A stretch of 64,000 bases of DNA from Chthonomonadaceae bacterium (GTDB lineage Bacteria > Armatimonadota > Chthonomonadetes > Chthonomonadales > Chthonomonadaceae), in the NCBI GenBank assembly GCA_027459665.1, contig DAIDHN010000005.1, positions 20,268 to 84,267 on the forward strand, read 5' to 3'. The position numbers and the translations under genes are program-made. Under the pieces are notes generated by a model. The model made no database searches. It was given only the letters and a program-made list of their open reading frames with translations, and was not told where the DNA came from. This document shows, piece after piece, positions 44,232 through 53,978 of the stretch. The number at the start of each line of letters is the position of its first letter. Position 1 is the stretch's first letter.

Positions 44232-45689
44232 CTATTCTACCAGGTTTTCTCCCTCTATCTTCAGCGTATACACATGGTCGCAGGGGCGGCTGGCGGGCAG
44301 TCGAACCCGCAGGCCCTCTGCGGTCTGTTCAAACGCCAGGCTGCTCTCGCACCCAAGCAAACTCACAGTGCGTACTGTACCGCGATGCCCGGCAGAAGGG
44401 GCCAGAGAGCGTATCAGCGCGGTTTCGCCGGGCCAGGCCATCAGCAGTGCATACAGCACGCCGTTTTTTGTAGTAAACCGTATATCCTCCCCGCTGAACG
44501 GCTGGCGGTGCGTATCGGTAAACGCCCCTTCTTTCACTTCGGTAGGGCCTTCCCCAAACACCCTCCAGTACCCAGCGCCATAAATGGCTTCGCCGTTGAT
44601 GCGCAGCCAGCCGCCAATCTCCCGCAGTATCTGCTGCTCCTTTTCCACAATAGTGCCGTTAGAGTGCGGGCAAATGTTGAGAAGCAGAGCGCCGTTTTTG
44701 CTCACTATGTCTACCAGGTCTTGAATCAGCGAGGTTACTGTGCGGTAGTCCTGCCCTTCAATGTGGCACCACGAGTTTTTTGAAACAGAGGTATCGTTCT
44801 GCCAGAGTACAGGGCGAATGCCTGCCAGCTGTCCACGTTCTACATCAAACACTGCCGTCCCCTCAGGAAAAGCGGTGTATTTATAGTTTATCGCCACCCC
44901 TTTTCCCCACTCGGCAGCACGGTTGTAGTAGTAGGCGGCAAACAGTTTGAGGTAGGGTGCATAGGATACATGGTTGATCCACCAGTCGAACCAAACCAGC
45001 TGCGGCTGATAGCGGTCTACTATCTCGCAGCAGCGCCTCAGCCAGTCTTCCAGAAACTCGCGAGAGGGGCCGTCTTCCGCTCTGGTGTAAACATGATGAT
45101 TGGGGGCCGGCTGTGCATCGCCATACAGGCCGGCGAAGCGCGGGTTTTGCACGTCTGAATCAAACTTGCGCCCGCCATCCATAAACCAGTAGTGCTCTGC
45201 CCGGTGCGAAGATGCCCCAAACACCATTCCCTGCCTGCGCACTGCTGCAGCAAGCTCCCCCATCATATCGCGTTTTGGCCCCATTTTAGCGGCGCACCAT
45301 TCCGAAAGGTCGGTGTGGTACATGGCAAAACCATCATGATGTTCGGCGACAGGCACCACAAAGCGCGCCCCGCTTTCATGAAACAGGCTGGCCCATTCAT
45401 CAGGGTTGTACAGCTCGCAGCGAAACAGGGGTATAAAATCCTTGTAGCCAAATGCTGTATGCGGCCCCCAGGTTTTTACATGGTGCTCAAATTCAGCCCT
45501 GCCGGGCTGGTACATGTTGCGCGGGTACCATTCATTGTGAAAAGCCGGAACAGAATACACTCCCCAGTGCATAAACAAACCAAACTTGCCTTCCTGGTAC
45601 CAGCTGGGGATAGTGTATTTGGCCAGCGAATCCCATTCCGGCTGAAAAGGCCCCTGATGAGCCACATCACGTATCGTCTCCAAAGACAT
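44232..45689 (-). CDS. GH29-like alpha-L-fucosidase
   Basis: About 485 residues. YQEGKFGLFMHWGVYSVPAFHNEWYPRNMY is the GH29 barrel start, AGARFVVPVAEHHDGFAMY follows, and the nucleophile Asp is in QLVWFDWWINHVS. A later segment LVDIVSKNGALLLNICPHSNGTI is also diagnostic. C-terminal beta-sandwich. It removes alpha-L-fucose. The N-terminus shows no signal in the chosen start (ATG 45689, AAAGGAATG upstream); the longer frame to 45794 overlaps the upstream gene. A retaining double-displacement mechanism is known for the family; the acid/base Glu is not certain here. Confidence 0.92.
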   Translation of the reverse strand: MSLETIRDVAHQGPFQPEWDSLAKYTIPSWYQEGKFGLFMHWGVYSVPAFHNEWYPRNMYQPGRAEFEHHVKTWGPHTAFGYKDFIPLFRCELYNPDEWASLFHESGARFVVPVAEHHDGFAMYHTDLSEWCAAKMGPKRDMMGELAAAVRRQGMVFGASSHRAEHYWFMDGGRKFDSDVQNPRFAGLYGDAQPAPNHHVYTRAEDGPSREFLEDWLRRCCEIVDRYQPQLVWFDWWINHVSYAPYLKLFAAYYYNRAAEWGKGVAINYKYTAFPEGTAVFDVERGQLAGIRPVLWQNDTSVSKNSWCHIEGQDYRTVTSLIQDLVDIVSKNGALLLNICPHSNGTIVEKEQQILREIGGWLRINGEAIYGAGYWRVFGEGPTEVKEGAFTDTHRQPFSGEDIRFTTKNGVLYALLMAWPGETALIRSLAPSAGHRGTVRTVSLLGCESSLAFEQTAEGLRVRLPASRPCDHVYTLKIEGENLVE

Positions 45690-45768
45690 AGCCTGCTCAT
45701 TCCTTTCGTGCATAAAACTTGCTACAGGCTTTCGAGAGTGGCAGCGGTTTTCCCTGCCTGATTTTTCA

Positions 45769-46482
45769 TCAGGTTTTATCTGATCCCTGGCCATCCGCCC
45801 CTGGCGAGGAAGATGATTTCAATGCTGTCTTTGCAGCTGCCAGCAGTTTATCCGGCGCAATGCGCACCTTGTAATCTGGGTTGTAGTACACATATCGTAT
45901 CACATCATCTGTGCCTACCAGAAATACAGAGGGAACAGGCAGTATATGATGATTATTTCCGCTGGCGGCATCCAGATCAATATGAAACTTTTTGTACATT
46001 GCAACCAGTGCGTTTTCTACGTGAAAGGCAATGCCGTATGCTTTCACCGCACGTGCGCTGCTGTCTGAAAGCAGTGTGTAGGTGAGATGATGCAGCGCAA
46101 TAGACTGCAGAAGATGCTGCGGATTGTCCATGCTTACGGCAAGCATTTGGTATCCCATTTTCCTCAGTTTTGGCACAAGGGCTTGCAGCTGAACCATTTG
46201 GCGATTGCAAAACGGGCACCACCCTCCACGGTAGAAAATCAGCACGGTAGGCTTTTTGCCAAACGCACTGCCCAGGTTGAATGGCTGGCCGTGTATATCT
46301 CTCACTGTTACCCCGGGCGCTCTCATCCCTGCCTGCAGCGGCTTTACCAGTGTGGCATCTGGCATGACCTGTCCTACAGTAGTGCCGGCAGGGGCCGGCT
46401 GATTTGCCAGAGCAGCGCTGCTCATGCCAACTGCAACTGTCAGAGCTGTTCCAGCCAGCAACATGCGCAGTAAATTCTTCAT
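45769..46482 (-). CDS. Exported AhpC/TSA-type peroxiredoxin
   Basis: About 237 residues. A signal peptide (LLRMLLAGTALTVAVGMSSAALA) is followed by the thioredoxin-fold core. The active motif is YRGGWCPFCNRQ, with the peroxidatic and resolving-position Cys in WCPFC, then MVQLQALVPKLRKMGYQMLAVSMDN. The C-terminus has a Ser/Pro-rich tail. It probably detoxifies peroxides or exchanges thiols outside the cytoplasm. ATG 46482 is preferred to TTG 46491 because it is better spaced from GGAG. Divergent from the GH2 gene; no consensus promoter was found in the 158 bases between. Confidence 0.88.
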   Translation of the reverse strand: MKNLLRMLLAGTALTVAVGMSSAALANQPAPAGTTVGQVMPDATLVKPLQAGMRAPGVTVRDIHGQPFNLGSAFGKKPTVLIFYRGGWCPFCNRQMVQLQALVPKLRKMGYQMLAVSMDNPQHLLQSIALHHLTYTLLSDSSARAVKAYGIAFHVENALVAMYKKFHIDLDAASGNNHHILPVPSVFLVGTDDVIRYVYYNPDYKVRIAPDKLLAAAKTALKSSSSPGADGQGSDKT

Positions 46483-46640
46483 GTCAAACAATCTCCTCTT
46501 CCATGTACTTTCTCTCTGCTATTTATGCATACAAAGCGCAAGGCAAAATCTATGCATGCAGCAACTGTACAACATTATGCAGGGATACCGCATATTCCCG
46601 GCGAAAAACAGCGCACTACTCCCTGTATTGAGAGGCGCTT

Positions 46641-49600
46641 ATGTATTACCGCTCATGCTCTGCCGGCATACTGTTTGCTGCAACGCTGATGCTTGCATTT
46701 TCCTCACGCGCATTTGCCGACAGCTTTATCTGGATAGAAGGTGAAAACCCTTCCACTATCAATGTAAAACCACTCATTGCAGGCTGGGGGCATTCTGAGT
46801 ACCTTTCCGGCGGCAAGTGGCTGCAGATTTCTATCGATGCAGACAAAACCGCCGCCGACGCTCCTGCCGGCGGGGCGATGCTGAGCTACCAATTCACTGC
46901 GCCAGCCGCCGCAACATACCAGATATGGAACCGCATCGGGTACGAATTTGTGCGCTCTCCGTTTCGTTACAGAGTAGACAACGGCCCATGGGTTGCAATT
47001 TCGCCCGACATGCTGACAACCGACCAGATGGAGCTGCAGGCATGGAACGAGGTGGCATGGCTTGATATGGGCAGTGCAAAACTGAGCGCCGGGCAGCATA
47101 CCCTGTTCATCAACATCCCCCGCATGCTAAACAGCAGCAGCAAACCGCAGCGCATGCTCTATGCCTCCGACTGCCTCTGCATCTCCAGCGCCCCCTTTTA
47201 CCCAAATGGCAAATACCCGCCGGGTTCAGAAATAGAAACCAACACAGACCGCCAGGCAGCACAGCAGGTATTTGCACTGCCCGCCCCGGTTCAGCCTGGC
47301 AGCCGGTCGGAAACTGCCCTGCGCGGCCTGTGGCAAATCTGCCGTGACGACGAGCAGCTTCCGGCGCATGTTGCGGTGCCCATTGCGCATCTGCCAGCCC
47401 ATCCCTATTGGAGCGCCATCCCTGTGCCGGGCGATAAAAACACCCTTCGGCCCGATCTGCTGCTGGCGCACCGCATATGGTACCGCACCCGAATAAATGT
47501 GCCTGCAGCATGCAGCGGGCATTCTTTTGCCCTGCTGTTTCCACAAAACAGTCTCAACACCACAGTGTTTGTCAACGGCATCTACTGCGGTTTCAACCCC
47601 AATCCGTTTGCGCGCTTTGCAATCGATGTCTCACGTGCAGTGCATCCGGGCATCAACACACTGGAAGTAGGCATTCGAGACGCATGGTATGGTTTTGAAA
47701 ACAACCCGCAGCAGCCCATGAAACTGCGCCGAATGTTCAATTTGCCGGTGAGCTACTTTCATCAGGGGTTTCAAGACCTTGCCTACCCCATCTGGAATGC
47801 GCCGCAGTCGGGCATACTGGCATGCCCGCGTTTTCTCTGCATGGGCAGCGCCTATGCCTCCAATGTGTTTATACAGCCCTCTACAGCCCAAAAAACGCTG
47901 ACTGCAAAGGTGAAAATCCGCAATCCGGGTAAAACCCCATTCCGGGGCAGCTTGCAGTGCGAGGCCATAGACCCGGCAACAGGCAAAACGGCCTGCACGC
48001 TCCCTGTGCTGCAGTGCAGTGTGGCTCCAGGCGCTTCTCAAACACTGCTTGTTACAGGGCCATGGCTGCATCCCGTTCTCTGGTGGCCCAATAGTCCGCA
48101 TCTCTATGTTTTGCGCACTATTGTCAGCCGGCATGGCAAACCGCAGGATATTCGCAACACCACGTTCGGGTTTCGTGAATGGAGCATACAGGGCATTCAT
48201 TTTCTACTCAATGGCGTACCCTTTCATGGCTGGGAAGACACTACATCGCCCTCCACACCGCAAAAATGGCTTGCCTTTTATCGCAAATCGCACCAAACCA
48301 TGTACCGATTTTGGGGAACCAGTTTTGAGGGTATGACGCCCAACAAGGCGCTTAGCTTCTTCGACCGCAGCGGGGTGGTAGTACGCAGGCAGGGTATGCT
48401 GGATGGAGAAGCCATTGGCTACATGGCCATAGAACCAGACCCGCTGCTGCAAAAAAGATTTCATTCACCCATCAACATGGAACTGATGCACAACTGGACG
48501 CGGCAGATGACAGCGCAGGTGAGAGGAGAACGCAATCACCCCTGCATCATGATCTGGTCTATAGAAAACGAGTTTCTTTACATCAACTGCATCAACCTGT
48601 ATGGCAGCCTGATGCACTATTTTGAGGCCGCAGAAACAGACTGCGCACATGCAGTAGAAAAAACAGACCCCACCCGCCCTGTGATGGTAGATGGCGGAGG
48701 GGCGTGCAAAAATAATTCGCTGCCTGTTTTTGGCAACCACTACATAGACGGCCCCTGGACAGATTATCCACCGCTGGCCTATCTGCCCAATACAACAGGG
48801 GGAGGCAGGGGAAGATGGGTATGGGATAAAATGCGCCCGCGTTTTATAGGCGAAGACTTCTATATGACCGGCATTCACCCCGGTCTTTCGGCCATTGGCG
48901 GTGAAGAGGCATTTCAGGGCAAACAGGGCTGCCTTGCACCAACGGGACTGATGGAAACCATTTTGCAGCAGGGCTACCGCTGGGCAGATTATGGCGCATG
49001 GGATTTTTATACCAATGCAACAGACACCAACGGCCAACAGTACAACTCGTTTCGCCCGCGGGCAGTGTTCTGCAAGCAGTGGAACTACACTTTTGGGGCA
49101 GGGCAGGCAGTAAAGCGCCGGTTTGGTATTTTCAACGACACCCATTCCGCCTCACCCATTCTGTTCCGCTGGACGCTTCGCTTCCCCTCCCGCCCCCTGC
49201 AGCAGCACAGCGAGAGTTTTCTGGTTCCCCCCGGTGAAAGCCTCAAATTCACTCGCACCCTCACCATGCCGCATGCCGCACGGCGCACAAGCGGAACTCT
49301 TCTGCTGCAGCTGCTGGTGCATGGCAAAACTGTATTTACCGATACAAAACCGATCACTATACTGCCTGCCCATGTGCCCGAGGCAAACGCATCTCTGCTG
49401 CAGCATCTCACTTTCAGCCAGATTGCCGTATTTGACCCCGAAGGCGCTGCCGCACAATTTCTGCACAGCAGGCATATTCCTTTTACCCTGCTGCACAGCC
49501 TGAATGCTCTGCCCATGCATGCACGCGTGCTGCTGATAGGCAGCAATTCGCTCAGCCCTGCAGAAAGCGGAAGCAGCCGCTTTGCAGCATGGGCAGCAGC

Positions 49601-51707
49601 GGGCCGCTCGGTAATCAGCCTGGAACAGAGACACCCGCTGGAATACCAGGCAGCGCCTGCCATGCTCAAGCCTGTAGAGAGAAACGGCTGGACAGCCTTC
49701 CCCACAGGCCAGCAGTCACCGGTGCTGCATGGGCTGCATGCCCCTGACTTTTTTACCTGGGGCAGCAGCGCACCGCTTTACACACAGGCATGGCGCAAAC
49801 CGCCTGCCGGGGCTGAGACGCTGCTGGAGTGCGGGCCAATGCTGCACGACACACCGCTGCTGCAGATACCTGTAGACAAGGGCCTGATGCTGCTCAACAG
49901 CCTGCGCATAGAGCAAAGCCTGGCTTCCAGCGCAGTAGCGCAAAGGCTGCTGCTCAATCTCATTGCCGGGGCGGTTTCGTGGCATTCACCCTCCAGACCG
50001 GTTCTGCTCACAGCCTCTGCGTCTCCTTTTGCAAAGGCGGTTCAGGCCACTGGCGTACGCGCTGCAGCGGTTTCATCCCCCCTGCAGGCACTGCAGCAGG
50101 CAGGCAGGCGCATTGCACTCATAGAGGCAAATCCGCAGAACCTGGCGCTGCTGGCGGCGCACCCTGCACTGGTTCACTCATTCACACATGCAGGCGGCTG
50201 GATAGTATTCAACGGGCTTACCCCCCAGGGACTGGCAGCATACAACCAGATCACGGGGTTTGCACACATGATTCGCCCCTACAGGGTAGAAAGAACCCTC
50301 TTCACCCTGCCGCGCAACCCGCTCACTGCAGGCATGACCGCAGGCGACCTCGCCATGTACTCATCCAGAAGAATTTTTTCCTGGACGGCAGGCAATTACG
50401 TCTCCTCTCACGAATTCAGGTATGTGGTAGATGCTTCTACCGATGTAGCACCGTTTGCAGTTTTTCAAAACGGTTTCTATTACAACCTGGTAAACGGGTT
50501 CGTCTCATCCGACGGCTGGCCGTTTATTGTTGATGTGCCTGTTCCCAAAACCGGTGCGCTGCACATTCAGATGCAGCTGCCGCAGCCGCAGCAGATCACA
50601 GCACTCAACTGGATAGGCAATACCATGTACTGGCCATCCACGCAAATAAAACTGGTATTCAACAACAATCAGGCAGATGCACTCACCTTCTCAACGCCTC
50701 CCGACAACCTGCCCCACCAGTACACGTTTCCACCCCGTAACGCACAGGAAATAGACCTGCAGGTAACTGCATGGAAGCCTCTGCCGGGTGTGCAGCCGCT
50801 CATAGGCGCAGACAATTTTTCGCTCTATGCACAGCGTCCTCCTTCCTTTTTTCAGCGGGTGAAACCAATGGTAAACTGCGGTGGCATGGTAGAGTACCCG
50901 CGGGGAAAAGGGGGAATGGTTCTATTCAACATCTGGTTTAGAAACCACGAAACCGTGCCCGAAAATGCACAGAAAAAGCAAAACCTTTTGGCAGCACTGC
51001 TGCACAATTTGCACGCAGGCTTCCACCAGAACAGCGCCTTGATAGCCGGGGGAAATCTGCGGTATTCGCCTGTTTCGCTGGCTGGCAAAGCCAATCAGTA
51101 CCGGGGCAGACGCGGGTGGTTTGGCAGCACCTATCCCAGCTTCTCCCTGCTGCCTGCCGGCGATCAGACCTTTGCCGGAGTGAGATACAACATTTACCGC
51201 TTCGCAACATCCCCTGTTCCCGACTGCATCATGCTGGGCGGCGCCGGAACCTCTGACAACCTGCCGCAGACGGTGCAGGGCATTGCAGTAAACAAAAAGG
51301 CAGATGCCCTCTTTTTTCTGCAAACCGCACGAATAGATGCAAAGCGTACGGCAGAGCAGATAAAAAACCGCATTCACCTGGAAATGGCAGACTATGTAGT
51401 GCATTATACCGATGGCAGCGAGGCGAAAGTGCCAGTATACGCAGACGAAAGCGTGGGAAACTGGCTCTCTGCCAGCCCAACTCCTTTGCCGCTGGCGCAG
51501 CTCGCCTGGACGCACCTGTATGCCCGCAGCGGGCAGTATGGCGCGGCATGGTCGATGCAGTGGAACAACCCCTGGCCCCAAAAAACCATTGCCGGCATAG
51601 ACCTGGTGTACGGCCCAAACAGGGCAGGCATACCTGTACTGCTGGCTGTCACTGCAGCACAGCGTGTTATTCAAAACGGCCGCACAAACTTGCAGAAAGG
51701 GAGATAG
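46641..51707 (+). CDS. Giant exported GH2-type glycoside hydrolase
   Basis: 1688 residues. Signal peptide CSAGILFAATLMLAFSSRAFA, then a carbohydrate-binding-like part, then the GH2 core with jelly-roll (HRIWYRTRINVP), immunoglobulin-like and TIM-barrel domains. The barrel carries the GH2 acid/base motif MIWSIENEF (Glu near residue 644) and a likely nucleophile in RPRFIGEDFYM (Glu near 738). About 900 residues follow that are not in common GH2 enzymes: glutamine-amidotransferase-like segments (ARVLLIGSNSLSPAES), a beta-sandwich, and an NPCBM-like end. Substrate may be beta-galactosides, mannosides or glucuronides. The stop is four bases before the MDR gene. Confidence 0.85.
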   Translation: MYYRSCSAGILFAATLMLAFSSRAFADSFIWIEGENPSTINVKPLIAGWGHSEYLSGGKWLQISIDADKTAADAPAGGAMLSYQFTAPAAATYQIWNRIGYEFVRSPFRYRVDNGPWVAISPDMLTTDQMELQAWNEVAWLDMGSAKLSAGQHTLFINIPRMLNSSSKPQRMLYASDCLCISSAPFYPNGKYPPGSEIETNTDRQAAQQVFALPAPVQPGSRSETALRGLWQICRDDEQLPAHVAVPIAHLPAHPYWSAIPVPGDKNTLRPDLLLAHRIWYRTRINVPAACSGHSFALLFPQNSLNTTVFVNGIYCGFNPNPFARFAIDVSRAVHPGINTLEVGIRDAWYGFENNPQQPMKLRRMFNLPVSYFHQGFQDLAYPIWNAPQSGILACPRFLCMGSAYASNVFIQPSTAQKTLTAKVKIRNPGKTPFRGSLQCEAIDPATGKTACTLPVLQCSVAPGASQTLLVTGPWLHPVLWWPNSPHLYVLRTIVSRHGKPQDIRNTTFGFREWSIQGIHFLLNGVPFHGWEDTTSPSTPQKWLAFYRKSHQTMYRFWGTSFEGMTPNKALSFFDRSGVVVRRQGMLDGEAIGYMAIEPDPLLQKRFHSPINMELMHNWTRQMTAQVRGERNHPCIMIWSIENEFLYINCINLYGSLMHYFEAAETDCAHAVEKTDPTRPVMVDGGGACKNNSLPVFGNHYIDGPWTDYPPLAYLPNTTGGGRGRWVWDKMRPRFIGEDFYMTGIHPGLSAIGGEEAFQGKQGCLAPTGLMETILQQGYRWADYGAWDFYTNATDTNGQQYNSFRPRAVFCKQWNYTFGAGQAVKRRFGIFNDTHSASPILFRWTLRFPSRPLQQHSESFLVPPGESLKFTRTLTMPHAARRTSGTLLLQLLVHGKTVFTDTKPITILPAHVPEANASLLQHLTFSQIAVFDPEGAAAQFLHSRHIPFTLLHSLNALPMHARVLLIGSNSLSPAESGSSRFAAWAAAGRSVISLEQRHPLEYQAAPAMLKPVERNGWTAFPTGQQSPVLHGLHAPDFFTWGSSAPLYTQAWRKPPAGAETLLECGPMLHDTPLLQIPVDKGLMLLNSLRIEQSLASSAVAQRLLLNLIAGAVSWHSPSRPVLLTASASPFAKAVQATGVRAAAVSSPLQALQQAGRRIALIEANPQNLALLAAHPALVHSFTHAGGWIVFNGLTPQGLAAYNQITGFAHMIRPYRVERTLFTLPRNPLTAGMTAGDLAMYSSRRIFSWTAGNYVSSHEFRYVVDASTDVAPFAVFQNGFYYNLVNGFVSSDGWPFIVDVPVPKTGALHIQMQLPQPQQITALNWIGNTMYWPSTQIKLVFNNNQADALTFSTPPDNLPHQYTFPPRNAQEIDLQVTAWKPLPGVQPLIGADNFSLYAQRPPSFFQRVKPMVNCGGMVEYPRGKGGMVLFNIWFRNHETVPENAQKKQNLLAALLHNLHAGFHQNSALIAGGNLRYSPVSLAGKANQYRGRRGWFGSTYPSFSLLPAGDQTFAGVRYNIYRFATSPVPDCIMLGGAGTSDNLPQTVQGIAVNKKADALFFLQTARIDAKRTAEQIKNRIHLEMADYVVHYTDGSEAKVPVYADESVGNWLSASPTPLPLAQLAWTHLYARSGQYGAAWSMQWNNPWPQKTIAGIDLVYGPNRAGIPVLLAVTAAQRVIQNGRTNLQKGR

Positions 51708-51711
51708 AACA

Positions 51712-52722
51712 TTGCGCGCACAGGCAGTGGTAGCAGCAGCGCCAGGAAAGGTGGAGTTTCGGCAGGTAAACACTCCAGACCCAGGCCCGCAGGATGTGGT
51801 GATACAGGTAGAATATTCATGGATAAGCAATGGAACCGAAAGCTCTTTTATGCGCGGTGAGCGAGTGGAAGGCGATACCCCCCGCCTGCCGCACCATCCG
51901 CTGCCCTTTCCGCATGTGCCAGGCTACCAGAAAACCGGCATAGTGCTGTGGGCAGGCGAACAGGTAGAGCATATTGCACCGGGCGACCAAGTATTTGCAA
52001 CCATTTCAGCAGTAGAAGATATGTTTTATCCTTTTGGCGGGCATATATCGCCGGCGGTTACACACTGCTCACAGGTATGGAAACTGCCGAAGGGAATGGA
52101 GAGTGAGGCGGCATGCTGCCTTACACTGCTGCAGGTAGGCTGCAATGCAGGCTTTGCGCCCATGATGGCAGCCCATGACCGTGCATTGATACTGGGCGAT
52201 GGTCAGGTAGGCCTCTGGTGCGCGCAGGCAGTGCAGCTGCGCCGCGCGCGCATTATGCTGGCAGGCAGACATCTCGAACGCCTTGCCCTTTTTCAGCCCG
52301 GGCCGGAAGATGCTGTATTGCCAAGCCCCAGCAATCTGCCGGAAGCTGCAGCCGACTGGGCGCCAGAGGGGCTGCAGGCAGTGATCGATACCACCGGCGA
52401 CCTCGATGCGCTGCTAAGTCTGCTGCCCTGCATGAGGCACAGCGGGCAAATTGTCTCGGTAGGTTTTTACGGCGTACGGGGCCAGCTTGACCTGCAGCTG
52501 CTGCGCCAGAAAGAACTCGTGCTCTATTCTCCTTCCGGCTGGAACAAGGGCCGCATGGATCAGACACTGCATTTGCTGCACCAGAAAAAACTTTCCACCC
52601 TGCCCCTCATTACACACCGGTTTGAGGCAGAACAGGCAGCACAGGCGTATGCACTGCTGCTGCAGCGAAGCGAACCGCACCTCGGCATTACTCTGCACTG
52701 GCAGGAGGCAGCCAGCCTGTGA
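51712..52722 (+). CDS. Zinc-type MDR alcohol dehydrogenase-like enzyme (1)
   Basis: About 336 residues. The TTG start (51712) has AAAGGGAG at normal spacing. The MDR catalytic half has VEYSWISNGTESSFMRGERVEGDT and HVPGYQKTGIV, lacking the zinc Cys-His-Glu set in clear form. The Rossmann half is visible as RALILGDGQVGLWCAQAVQL (GDGQVG) and IDTTGDLDALLSLLPCMRHSGQIVSVGFYG. It resembles bacteriochlorophyllide- or sorbitol-type dehydrogenases; substrate unknown. It follows the GH2 gene by four bases and overlaps the second MDR gene by four, so the three form an operon. Confidence 0.85.
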   Translation: MRAQAVVAAAPGKVEFRQVNTPDPGPQDVVIQVEYSWISNGTESSFMRGERVEGDTPRLPHHPLPFPHVPGYQKTGIVLWAGEQVEHIAPGDQVFATISAVEDMFYPFGGHISPAVTHCSQVWKLPKGMESEAACCLTLLQVGCNAGFAPMMAAHDRALILGDGQVGLWCAQAVQLRRARIMLAGRHLERLALFQPGPEDAVLPSPSNLPEAAADWAPEGLQAVIDTTGDLDALLSLLPCMRHSGQIVSVGFYGVRGQLDLQLLRQKELVLYSPSGWNKGRMDQTLHLLHQKKLSTLPLITHRFEAEQAAQAYALLLQRSEPHLGITLHWQEAASL

Positions 52723-53690
52723 AAGCATTACAGATCACCGGTCCCCGCGGCATGTGCAGCATGCTCGAACTGCCTATTCAGCAGCCAGGGCCGGGCGAAG
52801 TTCTGATACGCATTGAAGCGGTGGCAACCTGCCCCCAATGGGATTTGCACTTGAGCAGCAGCGAACCCATGTTTCCCGGCCACGTATTTCATTACCCCTA
52901 CCCCCCCGGTCAGCCCGGCCACGAGGCGGCAGGGCAGATAGAGGCAGCAGGGCCGGGAGTGGAGGGGCTGAAAACGGGAGACAGAGTGAGCATATGGCGC
53001 GATCCGGGGCACAGCGTACAGGGCTGCTACGCACAGTATGTGGTACGGCCTGCAGAACAGGTGCTGCTTACCCCGCCGCATTTGCGTACAGAGCAAACGG
53101 TATCGCTCGAACTGGCCATGTGCGTGGGGGCATCTGTGCTGATGCTTCGCAAGCTGGGCTTTCTGCAGGGCAAACGCGTTGGCGTAACCGGCCTCGGCCC
53201 GGCGGGCCTGGTGGCGCTGCAGATGGCCAGATCAGAAGAGGCAGCAGAGACAACAGGATTCGACCCTCTGCCTTCACGCAGAGAGCTGGCGCGAAGCCTC
53301 GGTTTTGAAGCGTTCTCCCCTGCCGAAGCAGCAGAGCAGGGCTGGCCGCTGCGCCCTCTCTCACCCAAACTTGATACAGTGATTGACTGCGCAGGCTCTG
53401 CTGAGGCAGTTGCGTTTTCGATGGACGCGGCAAAAGAAGCCGCGGCTCTGTTTGGGGTGCAGCGCGAAACCTATCTGTACGAGCCGCGCCACTACAACGG
53501 GCTGACTTTATGCGGCTATCCGGGGCATCACAAAAGTGCGGCGGAATATGCCCTGGAACTGATTGTGCAGAAAAAACTGCAGCTTGCCCCTCTCATCACC
53601 CACACGCTGCCGCTGCAAAACTACCAGCAGGGGCTTGCACTGCTGCAAAACAGGCAGGCTGTTAAGGTCTGTTTTCTTCCCTGGGCATAA
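52719..53690 (+). CDS. Zinc-type MDR alcohol dehydrogenase-like enzyme (2)
   Basis: A 323-residue MDR protein. The GTG start overlaps the previous stop (GTGA). GQPGHEAAGQIEAAGPGVEGLKTGDRVSI is the typical MDR GHE region with His/Glu, and RVGVTGLGPAGLVALQMAR is the Rossmann GxGxxG. AVATCPQWDLHL occupies the position of the zinc Cys. No structural-zinc Cys cluster is clear. Together with the preceding enzyme it may oxidise sugars or sugar alcohols released by the GH2 enzyme; that is inference from position. Confidence 0.85.
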   Translation: MKALQITGPRGMCSMLELPIQQPGPGEVLIRIEAVATCPQWDLHLSSSEPMFPGHVFHYPYPPGQPGHEAAGQIEAAGPGVEGLKTGDRVSIWRDPGHSVQGCYAQYVVRPAEQVLLTPPHLRTEQTVSLELAMCVGASVLMLRKLGFLQGKRVGVTGLGPAGLVALQMARSEEAAETTGFDPLPSRRELARSLGFEAFSPAEAAEQGWPLRPLSPKLDTVIDCAGSAEAVAFSMDAAKEAAALFGVQRETYLYEPRHYNGLTLCGYPGHHKSAAEYALELIVQKKLQLAPLITHTLPLQNYQQGLALLQNRQAVKVCFLPWA

Positions 53691-53756
53691 GGCCGCTTTT
53701 CCCGTTGAGAGTGCACAAAATACCCGCATACACTGCCGCCCTATGCGCTTTTCCTC

Positions 53757-53785
53757 TAGACAAAGCCGGTGTTTCGGGGTATCAT
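53757..53785 (+). promoter_or_regulatory. Predicted promoter of tRNA-Glu
   Basis: TAGACA (53757-53762), 17-bp spacer, TATCAT (53780-53785). The start near 53792 lies 13 bases before the tRNA. Confidence 0.7.
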
Positions 53786-53804
53786 AAACATACATAGATT
53801 AAGA

Positions 53805-53876
53805 GGGGCTATCGTCTAGCGGTCAGGACGGCGGGTTCTCAGCCCGTTAACCGGGGTTCGATTCCCCGTAGCCCTA
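53805..53876 (+). tRNA. tRNA-Glu (anticodon CTC)
   Basis: 72 bases, with acceptor GGGGCTA / TAGCCCT, D-arm GTCTAGC...GGTCAGGAC, anticodon arm loop TTCTCAG (CTC reads GAG), and T-arm CGGGG-TTCGATT-CCCCG. The CCA tail is not encoded. Pair 1-72 is G-U, a wobble at the acceptor end. A terminator-like hairpin follows at 53885. Confidence 0.95.
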
Positions 53877-53884
53877 TTACATAC

Positions 53885-53918
53885 ACGGCTCTTCTTTCAC
53901 TTTGAAATGAAGGGCCGT
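53885..53918 (+). terminator. Hairpin after tRNA-Glu
   Basis: ACGGCTCTTC (53885-53894) pairs with GAAGGGCCGT (53909-53918) with one G-U, and the loop can pair further (TTTCA/TGAAA). No long T run follows; it may process or partly terminate the tRNA transcript. Confidence 0.55.
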
Positions 53919-53978
53919 TCTGCTTTCGGCACACTCAAGGCCGAAGTCATTTACATTCAGATAGAAAGGAGTTTGACA

